DNA of 9,965 nucleotides, taken from NCBI RefSeq assembly GCF_949287625.1, contig NZ_CASEGO010000110.1, positions 1-9,965 of the forward strand. Direction: 5' to 3'. Under the pieces are notes generated by a model that had not been told where the DNA came from, did not search any database, and saw nothing but the letters and a program-made list of their open reading frames with translations. The DNA comes from an uncultured Brachyspira sp. (GTDB taxonomy: Bacteria > Spirochaetota > Brachyspiria > Brachyspirales > Brachyspiraceae). The translations under genes and the position numbers were made by a program. Each line of letters begins with the position of its first letter. Position 1 is the stretch's first letter. Positions 1 to 7,270 of the stretch are shown here, piece by piece.

Positions 1-2
1 AT

Positions 3-62
3 AGGTATTCCTTTGGGGTTATTTATAGCAATTTAAATTATAAGGAATACCTTCTTTTTTTA
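3..62 (+). terminator. Intrinsic terminator of an upstream gene
   Basis: A perfect 11-bp stem is formed by 3-13 (AGGTATTCCTT) and 42-52 (AAGGAATACCT), with a 28-base loop, followed by a T-rich run at 53-62. It most likely ends a plus-strand gene lying left of the window. The loop is long for an intrinsic terminator, so a regulatory hairpin is possible. Confidence 0.65.
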
Positions 63-148
63 AAATAAAAGTGTGCAATATCTATGGCTCTTAAACAATT
101 TAAAATAATATTATCACTTGAAAAATATACCATTTTGCAATATAATTT

Positions 149-176
149 TTGACATTAAAAATATGTAAACTAAATT
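149..176 (+). promoter_or_regulatory. Candidate leuS promoter
   Basis: TTGACA at 149-154 matches the -35 consensus exactly. After a 16-base gap, TAAATT at 171-176 is a moderate -10. Transcription would start near 183 and leave a leader of about 50 bases, too short for a T-box or other tRNA-sensing leader. Confidence 0.5.
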
Positions 177-232
177 TTAATATTTTAATAAAAATTAATA
201 GTATCTATCAAACAAACTACGGAGTGTTAATC

Positions 233-2794
233 ATGGAATATAATTTTACTACCATTGAAAAGAAATGGCAGAAATTCTGGAAAGATAATAATTCTTTCAA
301 AACAGTATCTAAACCTACAGATAAAAAATATTATGTACTTGAAATGTTTCCTTATCCGTCTGGTAAAATGCATATGGGGCATGTTTCTAACTATACTATA
401 GCCGACTCTATAGCTAGATACTATAGGCTTTTAGGATATGATATATTACATCCAATGGGCTGGGACGCTTTTGGTATGCCTGCAGAAAATGCTGCTATAG
501 AACATAAAACTCACCCTGCAGAATGGACTTTAAAAAATATAGCTAATATGAAAGAGCAGCTAAACTTGCTTGGATATTCTTATGATTGGGATAGAGAAGT
601 TACCACTTGTTTACCTGACTACTATAAATGGGGACAATGGTTTATATTAAAAATGTATGAGAAAGGACTTTTATACAGAAAAGGCGGAGATGTTAACTGG
701 TGCGATCATTGTAATACAGTTCTTGCAAATGAACAGGTTACTCCAGAAGGCACTTGCTGGAGATGCGACGGAGAGGTTACTAAAAAGAAACTCGAACAAT
801 GGTATATAAAAGTTACTGATTATGCAGAACAATTAGATGCAGACTTAAAATTACTTGAAGGATACTGGCCTGATAATGTTATAGCTATGCAGAAAAACTG
901 GATAGGAAGAAGTGTTGGTGCTTATGTTAATTTTACTTTAGATGACGGTAAAGATTTTCCTATATTTACAACTCGTCCAGACACTATTTATGGTGTTACT
1001 TATATGGCTATAGCTTGGAACTATGACGGACTTTTAGATATGTGTACTGATGAACAAAAAAGTGCAGTAGAAGAGTTCATAAAGAAATCTGCTAAAATAG
1101 ATCAAAAAACGGATTATGAAAAAGAGGGTGTATTTACTGGAAGATATGTTATTAATCCTTTCAATAAAGAAAAAGCTCCTTTATACGCCGCTAATTTCGT
1201 TTTGGCTGAATACGGAAGCGGTGCTGTAATGGCTGTTCCTGCTCATGACCAAAGGGACTTTGAATTTGCTAAAAAATATAATATACCTGTAAAAGTAGTT
1301 ATACAGAATGCTGATAATTCTTTGAAAGCTGAAAACATGACTGAAGCATATACTGAAGACGGAGTGGTTGTTAATTCAGATATTTTAAATGGGCTTTCTA
1401 CAAGAGAAGCTATTAAAAAAGCTATAAGCTATGCATCAGAAAAAGGTTTCGGCAGCGAAAAAGTACAATACAAACTTAGAGACTGGCTTATATCAAGACA
1501 AAGATATTGGGGCAATCCTCTTCCTTTTGTACATTGTGAGAAATGCGGAATTGTTCCAGTGCCTGAAAGTGAACTTCCTATAACTCTTCCTATGGATATT
1601 GAGTTTACAGTTGGAGATAACCCTCTTAAAAAATCTGAATCATTTGTTAATACCACTTGTCCTAAATGCGGAGGCAAAGCAAAAAGAGAAACTGACACTA
1701 TGGATACATTTACCTGCAGTTCTTGGTATTATGCAAGATACACTGATGCTCATAATGATAAAATGCCTTTTGACTCTGCTATAGCTAATGCTTGGCTTGG
1801 AGTGGATCAGTATATAGGAGGTATTGAACATGCTTGTATGCACCTTTTATATTCAAGATTCTGGTACAAGTTTATGAGAGATATAGGACTTATTAAAGGA
1901 GATGAACCTTTTAATAAACTTTTAACTCAAGGTATGGTTTTATCAAATAGCTATGAATCAAGAGAGTTAAAAAAATTCTATACTCAGGAAGAGATGAATA
2001 ATAAAGCATATGAAAAAGACGGTATAAAAAAAGAAGACATTATAGTAAAAATGGAAAAGATGTCTAAATCAAAAGCTAATGGAGTTGATCCTGCTGAGAT
2101 TATAGAGCTTTTCGGTGCTGATGCTGTTAGAATATTTGTTATGTTTGTTGCTCCGCCTGAAAAAGATAAAGAATGGTCTGATGAAGGTGTTAAAGGTTCT
2201 GCAAGATTTTTAAACAGAATTTGGAACTTATTTCTCAAATACAAAGATGAAGAAGCGTTCAAAAATAATAAATCATTTGATTATAATAACTTATCAAAAG
2301 AAGCAAAAAGTCTTTACAAAAAATATCATAAGACTATAAAAAAAGTTACAATAGATATTAAAGACAGATTCCATTTTAATACTGCAATTGCTGCTTTAAT
2401 GGAGCTTTTAAATGATATGTCATCAATAAAATTAAACGGCGATGATGAATATGCTATGTTTAAAGAAGTCATAAGAGGATATTTAATACTTCTTAATCCT
2501 ATAGCTCCTCATATAACAGAAGAGCTTTATCAGATACTAAACTTTGGTAAGATGATACTTGAAGAAAGCTGGGTTGAACATAATGAAGAGTACTGCAAAG
2601 ACGATGTATTTGAATTAGTATTTCAAGTAAATGGAAAGATAAGAGACAGAGTAGAAGCTGATGTTAATATAAGCGAAGATGATGCTAAAACTCAGGCACT
2701 ATCAAGCGAAAAAGTAAAACAATTTACAGACGGCAAAAACATTGTTAAAGTAGTTTATGTTAAAGGTAAACTTGTAAACATAGTAGTAAAATAA
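233..2794 (+). CDS. leuS: Leucyl-tRNA synthetase
   Basis: Class I aminoacyl-tRNA synthetase that charges tRNA-Leu with leucine in the cytoplasm. The 853-residue length is normal for a bacterial LeuRS. The HIGH-type signature HMGH lies at residues 47-50 and KMSKS at 609-613. The inserted CP1 editing domain shows the threonine-rich motif TTRPDTIYG (246-254) and the conserved AHDQRD (337-342), whose aspartate positions mischarged amino acid for hydrolysis. CxxC pairs (WCDHC, CWRC) mark the zinc-binding insert, and a further Cys-rich stretch (HCEKC, CPKC) follows CP1. The C-terminal anticodon-binding region ends in a usual VxVVYVKGKLVNIVV-type tail. The ATG at 233 is chosen because GGAG at 221-224 precedes it and MEYNFTTIEKKWQKFW is the normal family N-terminus. 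An upstream in-frame TTG at 149 would add 28 unrelated residues and overlaps the promoter. It appears monocistronic, closed by a terminator. Confidence 0.97.
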   Translation: MEYNFTTIEKKWQKFWKDNNSFKTVSKPTDKKYYVLEMFPYPSGKMHMGHVSNYTIADSIARYYRLLGYDILHPMGWDAFGMPAENAAIEHKTHPAEWTLKNIANMKEQLNLLGYSYDWDREVTTCLPDYYKWGQWFILKMYEKGLLYRKGGDVNWCDHCNTVLANEQVTPEGTCWRCDGEVTKKKLEQWYIKVTDYAEQLDADLKLLEGYWPDNVIAMQKNWIGRSVGAYVNFTLDDGKDFPIFTTRPDTIYGVTYMAIAWNYDGLLDMCTDEQKSAVEEFIKKSAKIDQKTDYEKEGVFTGRYVINPFNKEKAPLYAANFVLAEYGSGAVMAVPAHDQRDFEFAKKYNIPVKVVIQNADNSLKAENMTEAYTEDGVVVNSDILNGLSTREAIKKAISYASEKGFGSEKVQYKLRDWLISRQRYWGNPLPFVHCEKCGIVPVPESELPITLPMDIEFTVGDNPLKKSESFVNTTCPKCGGKAKRETDTMDTFTCSSWYYARYTDAHNDKMPFDSAIANAWLGVDQYIGGIEHACMHLLYSRFWYKFMRDIGLIKGDEPFNKLLTQGMVLSNSYESRELKKFYTQEEMNNKAYEKDGIKKEDIIVKMEKMSKSKANGVDPAEIIELFGADAVRIFVMFVAPPEKDKEWSDEGVKGSARFLNRIWNLFLKYKDEEAFKNNKSFDYNNLSKEAKSLYKKYHKTIKKVTIDIKDRFHFNTAIAALMELLNDMSSIKLNGDDEYAMFKEVIRGYLILLNPIAPHITEELYQILNFGKMILEESWVEHNEEYCKDDVFELVFQVNGKIRDRVEADVNISEDDAKTQALSSEKVKQFTDGKNIVKVVYVKGKLVNIVVK

Positions 2795-2818
2795 AAATAT
2801 AATTACTAAAAAGAATAT

Positions 2819-2857
2819 AAAAAGAGTATGGACTTAAAAAATCCGTACTCTTTTTTT
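2819..2857 (+). terminator. leuS intrinsic terminator
   Basis: The 12-base arm 2821-2832 (AAAGAGTATGGA) pairs with 2842-2853 (TCCGTACTCTTT) with one G-T wobble and a 9-base loop. The tail continues as T to 2857. It lies 25 bases after the leuS stop. Confidence 0.88.
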
Positions 2858-2865
2858 AGATTTAA

Positions 2866-3017
2866 TTACATCCCCGCCCTTTATTTTTTATTGTTTTATT
2901 TTCACATTTTCATTTTTATTATTTTTTATAGTCTAATTACAAATTAAGGCACCCACCCAAGCGTATATTAAATTAAAAAATATTCCTCTACACACGGTAA
3001 GCCGAATCTTATATATA
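2866..3017 (+). repeat. Dispersed intergenic repeat A, copy 1
   Basis: About 150 bp, strongly similar to copy 2 at 3263-3413. Both open with TTACATCCCC and a CCC-rich block, pass through an AT-only stretch of about 70 bases, then share AAGGCACCCACCCAAGCGTA, a TTAAAT..TATTCCTCTAC block and a TTATATATA end. Its right border is the TATATATA tract where element B1 begins. No reading frame is evident. Function is unknown; conservation of C-rich blocks in AT-rich DNA suggests a mobile or structural intergenic repeat. Confidence 0.8.
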
Positions 3018-3215
3018 CTGAAAATTTTTAAGTTTGTCAATTTTTTTATTCAACTTTTTCCCGCCGCACGCCATACTTAACAGTACTTCCTTCGGTCGCA
3101 GGCGGACAGCGTCACAAAAGAAGTAGGGTCTGGCACGACTGTGTGCTTCGCAGCAAAGCCCCAGATATTAAAAAGAAAATATAATTTTATTTTTGACAAA
3201 ATATAGTTGTTTAGG
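3018..3215 (+). mobile_element. TIR-bounded non-coding element B1 (MITE-like)
   Basis: A 198-bp element sharing its internal sequence and both ends with B2 at 7045-7264. Each end is a 23-bp imperfect inverted repeat: left 3018-3040 ends in TTTGTCAA, and right 3193-3215 starts with TTGACAAA. The two arms match at 14 of 23 positions. The element is flanked on both sides by an identical TATATATA (3010-3017 and 3216-3223), consistent with insertion at a TATA target with duplication. The interior holds a GC-rich core (3063-3106), unlike the surrounding DNA. It has no reading frame of useful length, so it would need a transposase supplied elsewhere. The MITE label is inference from structure. Confidence 0.7.
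3063..3106 (+). repeat. GC-rich conserved core of element B1
   Basis: A 44-base block running from GCCGCAC to GCAGGCGGA, nearly identical to 7102-7147 in B2 apart from a 2-base indel and three substitutions. It contains TACTTCCTTCGGTCGCAGG in both copies. CCGCC near its left edge can pair with GGCGG at its right edge, so it may fold as a hairpin. Its high GC content stands out sharply against its surroundings. Confidence 0.75.
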
Positions 3216-3221
3216 TATATA
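3193..3221 (+). promoter_or_regulatory. Outward promoter-like end of B1 (right)
   Basis: TTGACA (3193-3198), a 17-base spacer and TATATA (3216-3221) form a sigma70-like promoter reading right, towards the dehydrogenase gene. The -35 lies inside the terminal repeat and the -10 comes from the flanking TATA tract. The left end gives the mirror image on the minus strand (TGTCAA 3035-3040, TATATA 3012-3017). Activity is not demonstrated. Confidence 0.45.
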
Positions 3222-3262
3222 TAATTATAACATAAATAATTTTTTATATTTTAAAATTTTAT

Positions 3263-3413
3263 TTACATCCCCACCCTTTATATTTCATTGTTTTATTTTA
3301 ACATTTTAATTTTTATTATTTTTATAGCCTGATTACAAATTAAGGCACCCACCCAAGCGTATATTAAATTTAAAAATATTCCTCTACGCACGTTAAGCTG
3401 AATTTTATATATA
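3263..3413 (+). repeat. Dispersed intergenic repeat A, copy 2
   Basis: Direct repeat of 2866-3017 with scattered substitutions and small indels. The block AAGGCACCCACCCAAGCGTA is identical. Its distal part (CTACGCACGTTAAGCTGAAT) forms an imperfect inverted repeat with TTAACGTGCGT at 3458-3468 in copy 3. Confidence 0.8.
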
Positions 3414-3446
3414 ATCAGAATTATAATTCATAATTAGCTTATATCT

Positions 3447-3585
3447 ATAATTCCGTTTAACGTGCGTTGCGAATACTTCAAATTTAAATAAAGCTAGGGC
3501 GGGCTTTATTGATAACAGTAAAAGTTTATAAATGATAAAATAACAATAATAACAAATAAAAACTATAATATAAAATGGGCGGGAG
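3447..3585 (-). repeat. Degenerate inverted copy of repeat A (copy 3)
   Basis: Read on the minus strand, this segment has the same layout as copies 1 and 2: a CCCGCCC block, an AT-rich middle, a GCCCGCCCTAGC block, TTTAAATT, TATTC, then ACGCACGTTAA and GGAATTAT. Divergence is higher than between copies 1 and 2. Together with copy 2 it makes a large imperfect palindrome centred near 3430. Confidence 0.55.
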
Positions 3586-3624
3586 TTAGAATAAAATTTT
3601 ATTAAAAAATTAATAGAAAAAATA

Positions 3625-3655
3625 TTGACTCTGGAGTTTACTTTAATGATATAAT
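3625..3655 (+). promoter_or_regulatory. Dehydrogenase promoter with MerR-type operator geometry
   Basis: TTGACT (3625-3630) and TATAAT (3650-3655) are separated by 19 bases, 2 more than optimal. An imperfect dyad, TGGAGT-TT-ACTTTA (3632-3645), sits in the spacer. This is the known arrangement of promoters activated by MerR-family regulators, and the GAGT-N2-ACT core resembles operators of the aldehyde-responsive AdhR/NmlR group, which commonly control zinc alcohol dehydrogenases. TG at 3647-3648 also makes an extended -10. No such regulator is encoded in the window. Confidence 0.55.
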
Positions 3656-3682
3656 TATATAAACTTATGAAGGAGATAAAAA

Positions 3683-4931
3683 ATGAAAAAAGCTATATTA
3701 ATAACTATACTATCAATATTGTGTGTAATGTCATGCAATAATTCATCAAATGCTCAAACAAGCATAAATACAGAAAATAATAATATATTACAAAGTCAAA
3801 ATAATTCTTCAAATGCAATGTATAATCAGAATCTTAAAAAAACCCCTATTAATATACAAACCAATGCAAACGGAAGGGTAAAATCAAGAGGATTTGCAGC
3901 AGTTTCTGCCAATATGGATTTTAAATATCATGAGTTTACAAGGCATGCTGTCGGAGAAAATGATGTGCTAATAGAAATACTTTATGCTGGAATATGCCAT
4001 AGTGATATACATGTAGTTGAAGGAAAATCAAGCAGTACTCCTTTAGTAGTAGGACATGAAATAGCAGACAGAGTTATACAAGTAGGGAGTAAAGTAACAA
4101 AGTTTAAAGTTGGTGATTTTGCTGGTGTGGGCTGTATGGTAAACTCATGCGGACAATGAGAGCTGTTTGGATAATTTAGAACAGTATTGTTTAAATAGAG
4201 CAGTTTATACTTACGGTTCAAGAGATAGATTCCATGGCAATGAGATAACTCAAGGCGGATACTCTGATAATATAGTAGTGTCTGAAAACTTTGCAATACT
4301 TATACCAGATAATGCCGAACTTGATAAAGTCGCTCCGCTTCTTTGTGCAGGTATTACCACTTATTCGCCTATAAAAGCTATGAATGTAAAAAAAGGAGAA
4401 AAAATAGGTATTGCAGGATTTGGCGGACTTGGGTCTATGGCTGTAAAATACGCTGTAAAACTAGGTGCTGAAGTAACAGTTTTTGACATCACAGAAGATA
4501 AAAGAGATGATGCTTTAAATATGGGAGCAGTAAAATATGTTAACGTAAATAATGCTGATGACTTAAAAAATGTTAATAATACTCTTAATTATATAATAAG
4601 TACCATACCAGCATATTATGATGTTAATATGTACATGCGTATGCTTAAAAGAGGAGGTACTATGTGTTTATTAGGACTTCCTAGAACTTCCAAAATGCCT
4701 ACACTTACAGCTATGATAGGTCAGCATGGCAGTAAAAAATTATTTGGTTCATTGATAGGCGGAATAAAAGAAACTCAGGAAATGCTTAACTATTCTATAG
4801 AAAATAATATTTACCCTAGCGTAGAAATAATAAAAGCAGATGCTCAAACTATAAAAGAAGCATACAGAAAAGTTATAGACGGAAAAGTAAAATTCAGATA
4901 TGTAATAGATATGCGTACTATAAATAAATAA
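3683..4931 (+). pseudogene. Lipoprotein-tagged zinc alcohol/aldehyde dehydrogenase, frameshifted
   Basis: Medium-chain zinc-dependent dehydrogenase of the YahK/cinnamyl-alcohol type, expected to interconvert an aldehyde and an alcohol with NAD(P)H. AAGGAG at 3670-3675 supports the ATG. Frame 1 (158 codons, stop at 4157) starts with a lipoprotein-like signal (hydrophobic residues 5-16, VMSC with Cys18) and a low-complexity Asn/Ser/Gln linker to about residue 65. It then has the catalytic zinc motifs GICHSD (Cys105) and GHE (His125). Frame 2 resumes at 4158 as ESCLDNLEQYC and carries LLCAGITTY, the nucleotide-binding GFGGLG and VFDITEDK, where the Asp hints at NAD over NADP. The break falls in the structural zinc lobe C-x2-C-x2-C-x7-C: the second Cys codon is lost, explained by loss of one TG from CAATGTGAGAGC. 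Restored length would be about 416 residues, a full enzyme plus export tag. It may be a real pseudogene, a phase-variable site or a sequencing error. Confidence 0.85.
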
Positions 4932-5035
4932 AAATGATTTTGTACAATAAATATTAATAAAAAATAAAGTCTGCCCGTATAAATTTTTATATTTCTATTT
5001 TTAATAATTATTAATCTAGTACCTAAATAACTATG

Positions 5036-5063
5036 ATTTGCAAAAAATTAACTTTTTGTAAAT
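5036..5063 (+). other. AT-rich hairpin after the dehydrogenase gene
   Basis: ATTTGCAAAAA (5036-5046) pairs with TTTTTGTAAAT (5053-5063), with one wobble and a 6-base loop. It lacks a trailing T-run, so it is at best a weak terminator. Nothing else is recognised between 4932 and the guaA promoter. Confidence 0.3.
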
Positions 5064-5156
5064 TATAGTGTTATAAGAATTTTCATTACAGAAAAATAAC
5101 TTAGCTTGAGTAATTATTAAATATTATGATAACTATTAATTGAAATTTTATTATTT

Positions 5157-5165
5157 TGATATAAT
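5157..5165 (+). promoter_or_regulatory. guaA extended -10 promoter
   Basis: TGATATAAT gives a perfect extended -10 (TG-N-TATAAT). There is no good -35 at normal distance: TTGAAA at 5140-5145 is only 14 bases away. The start would be near 5172, leaving about 40 bases of leader, too short for a purine riboswitch. Confidence 0.6.
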
Positions 5166-5212
5166 ATTATTCAATTAATCATTAACGTATTCAAATAATA
5201 AAGAGGAAATAT

Positions 5213-6757
5213 ATGCAAAACAATATAGATAAAGTTTTAATACTAGATTTCGGCTCACAATTTACTCAGCTTATTACAAGAAGAATAAGGGAATTAAATG
5301 TTTATTCAGAGATTCACCCCTTTCATGTTTCGATAGATTTTATAAAAGAATTTGATCCTAAAGCGATAATACTTTCCGGAGGTCCTTCTAGTGTATATGA
5401 AGAAGATGCCCCTAAAATTGATAAAGCATTATTTGAATTAGGTATTCCAATACTTGGTATATGCTACGGTATGCAGATAATAGTATATTCTATGGGAGGA
5501 AAAGTTGAAAGTGCAGAAAAACGCGAATATGGAAAAGCAGAAATAGAAATTACTAATCATGAAAGTATATTCAAATCATTTGACAAAAAAAATATAGTAT
5601 GGATGAGTCATGGAGATAGCATTAAATCTATACCAGAAGGTTTTGAACTTATAGCAAAAACCCCTAATACAGAACTTGCTGCTATAGAAAATAAACAAAA
5701 AAATATCTATGCTATACAGTTTCACCCAGAGGTTGTTCATACAGAAAACGGTATAAAAATTATAGAAAATTTCCTTTTTAATATTTGTAAATGCGAAAAA
5801 AATTGGAATATGGGCTCTTTTATAGAGTATGAGATAAAAAGAATAAAAGAAAAAGTAGGAGATAAAAATGTAATACTTGGTCTTTCTGGAGGAGTTGATT
5901 CTTCAGTGGCTGCTGTATTAATAGAAAAAGCTATAGGAAAGCAGTTAAAATGCATATTTGTAAATAACGGACTTTTAAGAAAAGATGAAGACAAAAAAGT
6001 AGTAGAAGTATTCAGAGACAATTTTAATATTGATTTGATATATGTTGATGCTTCAAAGAGATTTTTGGACAAATTAGCAGATATTACAGACCCAGAGCAA
6101 AAAAGAAAAATAATAGGTCATGAATTTGTAAATGTATTTAATGATGAAGCTAAAAAGATAGAAAATGTAGGATTTTTAGCACAGGGTACTCTTTATCCAG
6201 ATGTAATAGAGAGTGTATCATTAAGGGGAAGCTCAGCAGTTATAAAAAGCCATCATAATGTAGGCGGACTTCCAAAAGATATGAAATTTGAACTTTTAGA
6301 GCCTTTCAGAGAATTATTCAAAGATGAAGTTAGAGAGATAGGTTTAGAATTAAAATTACCAGAAGATATAGTATACAGACAGCCTTTTCCCGGACCTGGT
6401 CTGGCCGTTAGAATACTTGGAGACATTACAGAGGAGCGGGTAAAAATACTTCAGGAAGCTGATGATATAGTGGTAGATGAAATAAAAAAGGCAGGACTTT
6501 ACAGAAAATTATGGCAGTCATTTGCAGTTCTTCTTCCAGTAAAAAGTGTTGGAGTTATGGGAGACGGCAGAACGTATGAACAGGTTTGTGCAGTTAGAGC
6601 AGTAGAAAGTGTTGATGCCATGACTGCTGACTGGGCTAAAATTGATTATAATGTATTAGGTATAATATCAAACAGAATAATAAATGAAGTTAAAGGTATT
6701 AACCGTGTTGTTTATGATATATCCTCAAAACCGCCTGCAACAATAGAATGGGAATAA
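5213..6757 (+). CDS. guaA: GMP synthase (glutamine-hydrolysing)
   Basis: Catalyses the last step of GMP synthesis, XMP + ATP + glutamine to GMP, in the cytoplasm. At 514 residues it has the usual two-domain-plus-dimerisation layout. The N-terminal class I glutamine amidotransferase has SGGPSSVYE, the nucleophile Cys84 in GICYGMQ, and His171/Glu173 in FHPEVVHT. The ATP pyrophosphatase domain starts after residue 200 with the P-loop SGGVDS at 225-230. The C-terminal dimerisation domain carries RQPFPGPGLAVRILG and ends in the typical DISSKPPATIEWE, so the gene is complete. AGAGGA at 5202-5207 precedes the ATG. It has its own promoter and terminator, and no guaB or other purine gene adjoins it here. 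Confidence 0.97.
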   Translation: MQNNIDKVLILDFGSQFTQLITRRIRELNVYSEIHPFHVSIDFIKEFDPKAIILSGGPSSVYEEDAPKIDKALFELGIPILGICYGMQIIVYSMGGKVESAEKREYGKAEIEITNHESIFKSFDKKNIVWMSHGDSIKSIPEGFELIAKTPNTELAAIENKQKNIYAIQFHPEVVHTENGIKIIENFLFNICKCEKNWNMGSFIEYEIKRIKEKVGDKNVILGLSGGVDSSVAAVLIEKAIGKQLKCIFVNNGLLRKDEDKKVVEVFRDNFNIDLIYVDASKRFLDKLADITDPEQKRKIIGHEFVNVFNDEAKKIENVGFLAQGTLYPDVIESVSLRGSSAVIKSHHNVGGLPKDMKFELLEPFRELFKDEVREIGLELKLPEDIVYRQPFPGPGLAVRILGDITEERVKILQEADDIVVDEIKKAGLYRKLWQSFAVLLPVKSVGVMGDGRTYEQVCAVRAVESVDAMTADWAKIDYNVLGIISNRIINEVKGINRVVYDISSKPPATIEWE

Positions 6758-6775
6758 AAAATAAAATAAACTTTA

Positions 6776-6808
6776 CGGAGCTGTTATTTTTTAATAGCTC
6801 CATTTTTT
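6776..6808 (+). terminator. guaA intrinsic terminator
   Basis: GGAGCTGTTA (6777-6786) pairs with TAATAGCTCC (6792-6801) with one G-T wobble and a TTTTT loop, followed by ATTTTTT to 6808. It lies 20 bases after the guaA stop. Confidence 0.88.
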
Positions 6809-7036
6809 ATATATAAAACTTCTTTTAATACCAATTTATAATAATAATTTTGAATTATATTTATTGAAAGTTTAAATAAACTTGAAATTTATCATACATA
6901 TATTTTGATTTATTAGGGACTTTAATAAATGCAATTTAATTCATCTAGTAATATATAAAGCAAATTTTTTATATAACTCATAAGAACCGCCTACTCTAAT
7001 ATACAATATAATAAACTTATTTTTATTTAATATTTT
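6809..7036. other. Gene-free AT-rich spacer
   Basis: No reading frame with a ribosome binding site, no RNA gene and no match to repeat A was seen. The one feature noted is a short palindrome, AAGTTTA-AA-TAAACTT, at 6868-6883. It ends at the TATATATA tract (7037-7044) bordering element B2. Confidence 0.5.
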
Positions 7037-7044
7037 TATATATA

Positions 7045-7264
7045 CTGGAATGATTTCATTTTGTCAACGGATGTACATTATATAGAATTATCAACTTTTT
7101 TGCCGCACACACCATACCTAACGGTACTTCCTTCGGTCGCAGGCGGAAAGACGTCATAAAAGAACTGGGGTTGCCGAAGGCACGCAGAGCGGGCACGACT
7201 GTGAAGCCCTGCAAATATTTTAAATTTAAAAAATTAATTTTTTGACAAACTATAGTTGTTTAGA
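7045..7264 (+). mobile_element. TIR-bounded non-coding element B2 (MITE-like)
   Basis: A 220-bp element of the same family and orientation as B1 at 3018-3215. The left 23-bp end (7045-7067) closes with TTTGTCAA and the right 23-bp end (7242-7264) opens with TTGACAAA. Flanks are TATATATA (7037-7044) and TATATATT (7265-7272). The shared interior includes the GC-rich core (7102-7147), then GTCATAAAAGAA, GGCACGACTGTG and AAGCCC blocks. Relative to B1 it carries about 20 extra GC-rich bases after GGGGTT. It encodes no evident protein, so mobilisation would need a transposase supplied in trans. Confidence 0.7.
7102..7147 (+). repeat. GC-rich conserved core of element B2
   Basis: Matches 3063-3106 almost base for base from GCCGCAC to GCAGGCGGA, including TACTTCCTTCGGTCGCAGG. 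GCCGC can pair with GCGG at the far end. This is the most conserved internal part of the element. Confidence 0.75.
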
Positions 7265-7270
7265 TATATA
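7242..7270 (+). promoter_or_regulatory. Outward promoter-like end of B2 (right)
   Basis: TTGACA (7242-7247), 17 bases and TATATA (7265-7270) read towards the thiamine unit. The left end mirrors this on the minus strand (TGTCAA 7062-7067, TATATA 7039-7044). The riboswitch has its own closer promoter, so this site would be additional. Confidence 0.42.

Noticed and set aside
149..232. In-frame TTG start giving a 28-residue longer LeuRS
   Set aside because: The extension is unlike LeuRS, overlaps the TTGACA promoter element, and the ATG at 233 has its own GGAG site and the normal family N-terminus.
62..232. T-box leader upstream of leuS
   Set aside because: The leader after the likely promoter is about 50 bases and contains no T-box sequence or specifier stem.
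1429..2262. Minus- and plus-strand open frames within leuS (also inside the dehydrogenase gene and guaA)
   Set aside because: They are antisense or out-of-frame shadows of well-supported genes with no recognisable domains.
3057..3180. tRNA or rRNA fragment in the GC-rich part of B1 (and B2)
   Set aside because: High GC content in AT-rich DNA suggested a stable RNA, but no cloverleaf, T-loop (TTCGA with flanking stem) or recognisable rRNA segment could be found.
2866..3585. CRISPR array
   Set aside because: The repeats are about 150 bp, few, partly inverted and without regular spacers, and no cas genes are present.
4167..4931. Independent gene starting at TTG 4167
   Set aside because: No ribosome site precedes it, and residues encoded just upstream in the same frame (ESC) continue the zinc lobe of the preceding frame, so it is the second half of one broken dehydrogenase gene.
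5166..5212. Purine riboswitch upstream of guaA
   Set aside because: The leader is about 40 bases and shows none of the conserved purine aptamer elements.
6868..6883. Palindrome AAGTTTA-AA-TAAACTT as an operator
   Set aside because: It is not positioned at a promoter or gene, and such AT-only palindromes are expected by chance in this composition.
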